Source of the DNA: Actinokineospora inagensis DSM 44258
Lineage (GTDB): Bacteria; Actinomycetota; Actinomycetes; Mycobacteriales; Pseudonocardiaceae
Assembly: GCF_000482865.1 (NCBI RefSeq)
Contig: NZ_AXWW01000029.1
Coordinates: 45,750 to 109,749 of the forward strand
Length of the DNA stretch: 64,000 nucleotides
Direction: 5' to 3'
The notes under the pieces were generated by a model. It was given only the letters and a program-made list of their open reading frames with translations. It was not told the origin of the DNA and searched no databases. Position numbers and translations under genes: made by a program. Positions 63,891 to 64,000 of the stretch are shown here, in pieces; within the stretch, counting starts at the first letter, position 1; each line of letters begins with the position of its first letter.

Positions 63891-64000
63891 GGTCGCGCAG
63901 TCGGCTGGTCGCGCAGTCGAGTGGTCGCGCAGTCGAGTGGTCGCGCAGTCGAGTGGTCGCGCAGTCGAGTGGTCGCGCAGTCGAGTGGTCGCGCAGTCGA
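63891..64000. repeat. 16-bp tandem repeat, ~7 copies, running off the window
   Basis: The unit GGTCGCGCAGTCGAGT repeats head-to-tail from 63891: one variant copy ending GGCT, then five exact copies to 63986 and a partial copy to 64000. The array continues beyond the window, so copy number is unknown. It is contiguous with the degenerate repeats before it, which suggests local expansion by slippage or unequal recombination. Confidence 0.95.

Noticed and set aside
63891..64000. Possible CRISPR array
   Set aside because: The 16-bp units are contiguous without unique spacers and no cas gene is present.

Overview
This is a high-GC actinobacterial chromosome segment, most likely from the Pseudonocardiales (Actinokineospora/Saccharothrix/Lentzea-like). 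That placement is an inference. It rests on the base composition, the many GTG starts, the WhiJ-type XRE/DUF397 pair, mycoredoxin, the octT/gpgP pair of methylglucose lipopolysaccharide synthesis, and a gene order that follows the Mycobacterium tuberculosis lepA-holA-rpsT-comEC-comEA-degV-octT-gpgP-rsfS-nadD ... proB-obg-rpmA-rplU-rne-ndk-DUF4233-folC-valS neighbourhood.

Layout. 0.1-9.6 kb: lepA, rpsT and holA with accessory genes between them (ArsR regulator, VOC protein, MazF-like protein, an HTH-metallopeptidase/unknown pair, an SPFH/ribbon-helix-helix operon) and a 340-bp inverted-repeat element. 9.7-11.4 kb: a SAM riboswitch controlling a threonine-synthase-like gene that is a good MetM (homocysteine synthase) candidate, followed by a 13-copy pentanucleotide repeat. 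11.4-18 kb: a leftward block with competence/DNA uptake genes (comEA, a tiny membrane ORF, comEC), degV, octT, gpgP, rsfS and nadD. 18-35.6 kb: a nitroreductase, a RecQ helicase with a phosphoribosyltransferase-like tail, proB-obgE, rpmA-rplU, RNase E, the TIGR03936/TIGR03960 radical-SAM pair split by a subtilase, an ABC exporter and ndk.

35.7-50.6 kb is an accessory island inserted between ndk and DUF4233-folC. It starts with a type VII-secretion-style polymorphic toxin operon (YbaB-like, EspC-like, WXG-RHS toxin, Imm50-like immunity proteins). It continues with secreted proteins (an I66-type protease inhibitor, PhoD, a GON-domain protein), a twice-repeated trio of small membrane/PH-like genes around a phosphoribosyltransferase, and the collapsed remnant of a second RHS toxin. 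Two of these genes are interrupted by single in-frame amber codons and one by an internal deletion, so the island is partly decaying.

50.6-63.1 kb: DUF4233-folC, a WhiJ-like XRE/DUF397 pair with a divergent small gene, two divergently transcribed but different valyl-tRNA synthetases, a membrane protein, an FdhF/YdeP molybdoprotein and mycoredoxin. The last ~930 bp (63.07-64.0 kb) is non-coding, G/T-rich degenerate repeat DNA that ends in a regular 16-bp tandem array running off the window edge. I saw no rRNA, tRNA, CRISPR array or insertion sequence.
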